DNA of 8,569 bases from Anaerolineae bacterium (GTDB lineage: Bacteria > Chloroflexota > Anaerolineae > Aggregatilineales > Phototrophicaceae), in assembly GCA_028284565.1 (NCBI GenBank), contig JANQRM010000352.1, positions 1 to 8,569 of the forward strand. The letters run 5' to 3'. Of the stretch, positions 5,118 through 8,569 are shown piece after piece. Every line of letters begins with the position of its first letter. Position 1 is the stretch's first letter. The translations under genes and the position numbers were made by a program. Under the pieces are notes generated by a model that saw only the letters and a list, made by a program, of their open reading frames with translations, was not told where the DNA came from and did no database searches.

Positions 5118-6104
5118 ATGAAACGGCTCTTCCGCACCACCCTTACCCTGACCATTGCACTGGTCTTGCTCGTCTTGGCATTCCAGAACGTCAGTGTCGA
5201 GGCAATGCTCACTATCCTCCAAGAGGGACAACTCCCCTACTTCCTCGTCGCCTTCCTACTAATGGGAGTCGCGTATGGGTTACGGAGTGTGCGCTGGTCG
5301 ATTCTGCTCCGTGCAAAGGACAACTTGCCAGCCCTTGATGTTTTCTGGGCGACCTGTGTGGGCTATCTAGGCAATGCCTATCTGCCTGCACGTGCGGGCG
5401 ATTTGATGCGAGTCGCCTTGTTGGGGCGCAAATCCAAACTCAATGAGGGCTATATCCTCGCTACGGCTGTGACTGAACGCTTGGTTGATGCCGGAGTCTT
5501 AGCCTTAATTCTCTTCCTCTTCATCGGACAAATCGAGCAGATTCCTGACGACCTGTGGAATGGGGCGCGGGTCATGGCATTGCTTGGCTTCGGCGGAACA
5601 TTCCTTATCCTCGCCGTTCCTCGTTTTCAACATCTCTTTCTATCACTCATCCAACGCTTGCCACTACCCGACAATCTGCGCGACAAAATCAATCATCTCA
5701 TCGCACAATTCTTTTTAGGCTTAGAAGCGGTGCAACATCCCACGCGCGGATTACGTTTCATCGGCATGACCCTCATTATCTGGCTCAATGACCTCGTGAT
5801 ATTTTGGTTCGTCGGTATGACCTTCGGATTTTCGCTAGATGTCCCTGTGATTTTGCTCTTACTGGCGGCGTTGGGCTTATCGAGTGCCATCCCCTCCACA
5901 CCCGGCTATATTGGGGTCTATCAATTTGTGGCGGTGGTCATCCTCACACCTTTCGGCTACACCCGTGACGAAGCCCTCGTCTATATCCTTGCCATCCAAG
6001 CGGTGACCTACCTCGCCGTGACTTTGTGGGGTGGTATCGGACTCTGGCAATTGACACGCGCTGAATCACCAGCATTACAACCTGTCGGGGATAATGCCCC
6101 ATGA
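5118..6104 (+). CDS. UPF0104 / lysylphosphatidylglycerol synthase transmembrane family protein
   Basis: This 328-residue integral membrane protein has about eight predicted hydrophobic segments (near 8-23, 41-57, 76-90, 125-139, 152-167, 213-236, 243-258 and 265-310, the last perhaps two). Family motifs seen are RSVRWSILLR at 56-65, GYLGNAYLPARAGDLMR at 82-98, TERLVD at 119-124 and PSTPGYIGVYQ at 259-269. The length suits the stand-alone membrane module, without the MprF aminoacyl-transferase domain, so it is not a lysyl-PG synthase itself. Relatives include the flippase part of MprF and the C-terminal part of archaeal AglD, which is fused to a GT2 glycosyltransferase. The GT-C-like and GT2 genes follow with 4-base overlaps, so a role in moving or handling a lipid-linked sugar is the best inference. 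The ribosome binding site is weak (CGGA close to the ATG). Confidence 0.87.
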   Translation: MKRLFRTTLTLTIALVLLVLAFQNVSVEAMLTILQEGQLPYFLVAFLLMGVAYGLRSVRWSILLRAKDNLPALDVFWATCVGYLGNAYLPARAGDLMRVALLGRKSKLNEGYILATAVTERLVDAGVLALILFLFIGQIEQIPDDLWNGARVMALLGFGGTFLILAVPRFQHLFLSLIQRLPLPDNLRDKINHLIAQFFLGLEAVQHPTRGLRFIGMTLIIWLNDLVIFWFVGMTFGFSLDVPVILLLLAALGLSSAIPSTPGYIGVYQFVAVVILTPFGYTRDEALVYILAIQAVTYLAVTLWGGIGLWQLTRAESPALQPVGDNAP

Positions 6105-8095
6105 ACCGAATCAGTGTACTCATTTTGCTCCTCTATGGGATTATCGCCCTGCTCGTCTCTGCGCCCTTTTTGACGCAAGGCAACAGTGTGCTACTCGGTG
6201 CAGATTATTCAGGCACGATGCCCCTCTTCGGTGTGTGGTGGACAGGTCACGCGCTGACACACAATCTTGACTTTATTCAAACTGCCTATCTGCATTATCC
6301 AATTACTGAACCGATTCTCACCCATCTCAGCCTACCGACCAGCTTTTTCTATGAGCTACTGCACCCCCTCATGGGACCCTTTCTGGCATACCATTGGCTC
6401 GTCCCCATTTTCTTGACACTCAATGCCAGCATCGCTTATGGTTTCTTTCGTCAGCGTAGCGCATCCATCATGAGCGCGGGTATTGCTGGGGCAATCATCG
6501 CCTTCAATCCGGTATCGTGGGGGGTGATCAGCACGGCTCAACTCGGTGGCTTAGCCATCTTCTGGTTCATCTTATCCCTTTGGTGGACAGACCGCCTCAT
6601 TGCTTCCCCCTCACCGGCTCGCTTCATTTTGTTGTTGATGAGCCTCGATTTCACCGTGACGACATCCCTTGCCTTCATCAACTTGCTCATTGTCGGCTGG
6701 TTGCCCTATGCTATCTTCCGCGCCCGACAAGTCAAACACACCGACGAAGCTATCAACCAACTCATCACCATCGGACTTGCCCTCTTCGCCCTGCTTGCCA
6801 TTTATCCGCTTGCCCCACTCGTCTGGTCGAGTTATAGCAACGGCTACGACTTCAATCTCGCACCTCAACCTGAACTCATCTCATCTATATCATGGAGTGG
6901 CTGGCTCATTCTCTTGGGGATTGGCTGGCTGGTCGGACTCATCATCCGTAGCGGACATCCCACCCAACGCCTGTGGAGTATCATTGGTATCTTGAGTCTC
7001 ATCATTTTCATTCAACCCCAACTCGCACCCTTGGGTCTGGTAGATACCCCCCTTGCCATTCCTATCGCTCTCGATTTTTCAACAACAGGCTTCTTCTATC
7101 TCGCCGTGATAGCTATCGCCCTCTTGTTGATTGGTGATTCCAACTCCGCGATGGACACATCACCTTCATGGGCAGAACTCATTGTTGTGACACTAGGGAC
7201 AGGTCTCGTTGTATTGCTCAGTTGGCATACAACACTGCCTACATCAACTATGTCACATTATCAAATCTACGACACTATTGCCGATGACCCCGAAAATTAC
7301 GCCGTACTTGAATATCCCTTTGGCTTCCATTCACTCGTCACAGGTGACGAACTAGGCTTCCCAGACCATGCTCTACAAACCCAAACAGGACTCTTCTGGC
7401 ATGGACAACGTTTCATCGGGGGACAATCTGCTTCGCCAGTGGATTTAGCACCCTACCAAAACAATCCCTTCATTCAAATAGCGTCTTTGCAGTCTGTCGA
7501 AGACGAAATCCGCACCATCGCGCAGGACTTCCAACATACCGTCGATTTATGGCGCATCGGCTACGTGCTGATACATGAAGATGTCGTTGATACACGGGGT
7601 ATCCAACAATGGCTGACCCACACCGGCTCACATTGTCTTATAGGACAGAAAGCGAATATCTCTATCTGGCGCGCAAACTGGCACCCTTTGGGCTGTGAGC
7701 AACAGGTCTTGGATATAGGTAGTGAATTGGATGAGTTATCCATAGGTGATGGCTGGCATTCCCGCGAAAGTTGGAGCGACGAATTGACTGTGCGTTGGGC
7801 TAGCATAACAGAGAGTTCCCAACTCAGCGTATGGTCACAAAATCCCACACAACTCACCATTCGTGCCGCCTCACCCATCGAAGGGCAACAAGTCACCATC
7901 CTCATCAATGGTATCTCTCTAGGTACGGTTGATTTAGCCACCGATTGGGCAGACTACACCTTGTCTATTCCAGCCGATGCCCTGCGACCTGATGGCTATC
8001 TCGACATCACCTTGCAACATGCCAGCGTGGAACTCATTGATGGACGACAACTCAGCGCAGTCTACGATACCGTTATATTGGAGGCATCCCCATGA
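6101..8095 (+). CDS. Large GT-C-like membrane protein with extracytoplasmic beta-rich C-terminal region
   Basis: This 664-residue protein starts in an ATGA overlap with the UPF0104 gene. About ten hydrophobic segments lie between residues 5 and 376, the first a signal-anchor-like helix (5-23). They are followed by a soluble region of about 290 residues. The loop after the first helix contains GADYSG with D35, the place where GT-C glycosyltransferases carry their catalytic acid, so GT-C activity is plausible. Residues 400-490 contain YAVLEYPFG, a GQRFIGGQSASP stretch and WRIGYVLIHEDVV, a pattern I recall from large GT-C/YfhO-like membrane proteins of Chloroflexota and other bacteria. C512 and C532 could form a disulfide. 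Residues about 550-660 look like a beta-sandwich, possibly carbohydrate-binding (VTILINGISLGTVDL, then W..YTLSIP). Likely role: transfer of a sugar from a polyprenyl-phosphate donor on the outer face. Donor, acceptor and catalysis are unproven. Confidence 0.8.
   Translation: MNRISVLILLLYGIIALLVSAPFLTQGNSVLLGADYSGTMPLFGVWWTGHALTHNLDFIQTAYLHYPITEPILTHLSLPTSFFYELLHPLMGPFLAYHWLVPIFLTLNASIAYGFFRQRSASIMSAGIAGAIIAFNPVSWGVISTAQLGGLAIFWFILSLWWTDRLIASPSPARFILLLMSLDFTVTTSLAFINLLIVGWLPYAIFRARQVKHTDEAINQLITIGLALFALLAIYPLAPLVWSSYSNGYDFNLAPQPELISSISWSGWLILLGIGWLVGLIIRSGHPTQRLWSIIGILSLIIFIQPQLAPLGLVDTPLAIPIALDFSTTGFFYLAVIAIALLLIGDSNSAMDTSPSWAELIVVTLGTGLVVLLSWHTTLPTSTMSHYQIYDTIADDPENYAVLEYPFGFHSLVTGDELGFPDHALQTQTGLFWHGQRFIGGQSASPVDLAPYQNNPFIQIASLQSVEDEIRTIAQDFQHTVDLWRIGYVLIHEDVVDTRGIQQWLTHTGSHCLIGQKANISIWRANWHPLGCEQQVLDIGSELDELSIGDGWHSRESWSDELTVRWASITESSQLSVWSQNPTQLTIRAASPIEGQQVTILINGISLGTVDLATDWADYTLSIPADALRPDGYLDITLQHASVELIDGRQLSAVYDTVILEASP
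8080..8084 (+). promoter_or_regulatory. Ribosome binding site of the GT2 gene
   Basis: GGAGG lies seven bases before the ATG at 8092, inside the end of the preceding gene. It fixes the start of the last, truncated gene and is much stronger than the sites of the two genes before it, so the GT2 protein may be made in larger amounts. Confidence 0.75.
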
Positions 8096-8569
8096 CCCGT
8101 GACCTGACCTGCCTCACCATCATCGCACCCTTCTTTAATGAGGAGAACGGCGTGCGTCCTTTCTATGCAGAACTCCGCGCGCAACTCGAACCCCTCAACC
8201 TTGATTTGACTTTTATCTTCGTGGACGATGGCAGTCGAGACCAGACCGTACTCGCCCTCAATGCCCTTGCCGATAGCGATGATCGTGTGAGCGTCCTCAG
8301 TTTATCGCGCAACTTCGGACATCAAATCGCCCTGACTGCTGGACTCGATTTCGTCGCAGAAGGAGAAGCGGTGGTTGTGATGGATAGCGACCTGCAACAC
8401 CCGCCGTCCGTCATCCCACAGATGCTAGAAGAATACAAACAAGGTGCAGAGATTGTCTATGGTGTGCGTAATAAGCCAGAGAAGATGGGCTTCTTAAAAC
8501 GCCTCACATCGGGCGGATTCTATAGCCTGATGAGTCGCTTTGCCAATATCCACCTCGTGGCAGACGCAG
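8092..8569 (+). CDS. Family 2 glycosyltransferase, DPM1/GtrB-type polyprenyl-phosphate sugar synthase, 3' partial
   Basis: The frame is open from the ATG at 8092 to the window end (159 complete codons; the stop lies outside). It overlaps the preceding stop by four bases (ATGA). The protein opens with a GT2 Rossmann-like strand (LTIIAPFFNEENG, 8-20), then VDDGSRD at 44-50, SRNFGHQIALTAGLD at 72-86 and DSDLQHPP at 98-105, where D98 and D100 are the metal/nucleotide-sugar aspartates. YGVRNK at 123-128 and FYSLMSRFANI at 143-153 follow in the usual DPM1/GtrB/YkcC order. These enzymes transfer mannose, glucose or a similar sugar from a nucleotide donor to a polyprenyl phosphate at the cytoplasmic face. 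The usual consensus is DADLQDPP; here Ser and His replace Ala and Asp, outside the two essential aspartates. The C-terminal membrane helices of bacterial members would lie beyond the window. The sugar cannot be assigned. Confidence 0.93.
   Translation, partial: MTRDLTCLTIIAPFFNEENGVRPFYAELRAQLEPLNLDLTFIFVDDGSRDQTVLALNALADSDDRVSVLSLSRNFGHQIALTAGLDFVAEGEAVVVMDSDLQHPPSVIPQMLEEYKQGAEIVYGVRNKPEKMGFLKRLTSGGFYSLMSRFANIHLVADA

Noticed and set aside
6087..6100. GGGG-ATAATG-CCCC inverted repeat just before ATG 6101
   Set aside because: A four-pair stem within coding sequence is too weak to call a regulatory hairpin, although it could modestly mask the start.
1..8569. CRISPR array, tRNA, rRNA, insertion sequence or phage genes
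   Set aside because: Looked for on both strands; no regularly spaced repeats, tRNA-like cloverleaf, transposase or phage-type frames were found.

Overview
The window reads as bacterial chromosomal DNA of roughly balanced GC with tightly packed genes, mostly on the + strand. The gene content (an ammonium-transporter/histidine-kinase fusion, stand-alone receivers, a YeiL-like Crp/Fnr regulator, an FHA protein, and a UPF0104 / GT-C-like / DPM1-type glycosyltransferase operon) and the style of the large membrane protein recall Chloroflexota (Anaerolineae-like). That assignment is an inference from protein style; no marker gene is present. There is no rRNA, tRNA, CRISPR array, insertion sequence or other mobile element.

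Region 1 (2-3454) is an ammonium-sensing phosphorelay. A protein whose N-terminus lies outside the window joins a full Amt/Rh channel domain to a HAMP-like linker, a PAS domain and a complete HisKA-HATPase_c kinase. The Amt part keeps the twin histidines, the Asp and the Phe gate. Two receiver-only response regulators follow, overlapping the preceding gene by 4 and 14 bases, so the three are almost certainly co-translated. Neither has an output domain, so the final target lies elsewhere.

Region 2 (3455-4468) is a control node. A hairpin separates the relay from a convergent 64-codon minus-strand gene that has an excellent ribosome binding site. That gene is divergent from a YeiL-like Crp/Fnr regulator. 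The divergent spacer holds a perfect 14-bp palindrome with FNR-like geometry (5-4-5). It sits about 41 bp upstream of the inferred start points of both promoters, as a class II activator site would.

Region 3 (4469-5025) is a single FHA-domain gene with its own near-consensus promoter but no good Shine-Dalgarno sequence at its only usable start.

Region 4 (5026-8569) is an envelope glycosylation operon with its own promoter: a UPF0104/LPG-synthase-TM protein, a large GT-C-like membrane protein with an extracytoplasmic beta-rich tail, and a DPM1/GtrB-type glycosyltransferase cut by the window end. Both junctions are 4-base ATGA overlaps. The simplest model is that the last gene makes a polyprenyl-phosphate sugar, the first helps move or handle a lipid-linked intermediate, and the middle one uses it outside the membrane; the substrate cannot be read from the sequence.

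The most notable items are the Amt sensor kinase with two output-less receivers, and the symmetric palindrome between the small unknown gene and the YeiL-like regulator.
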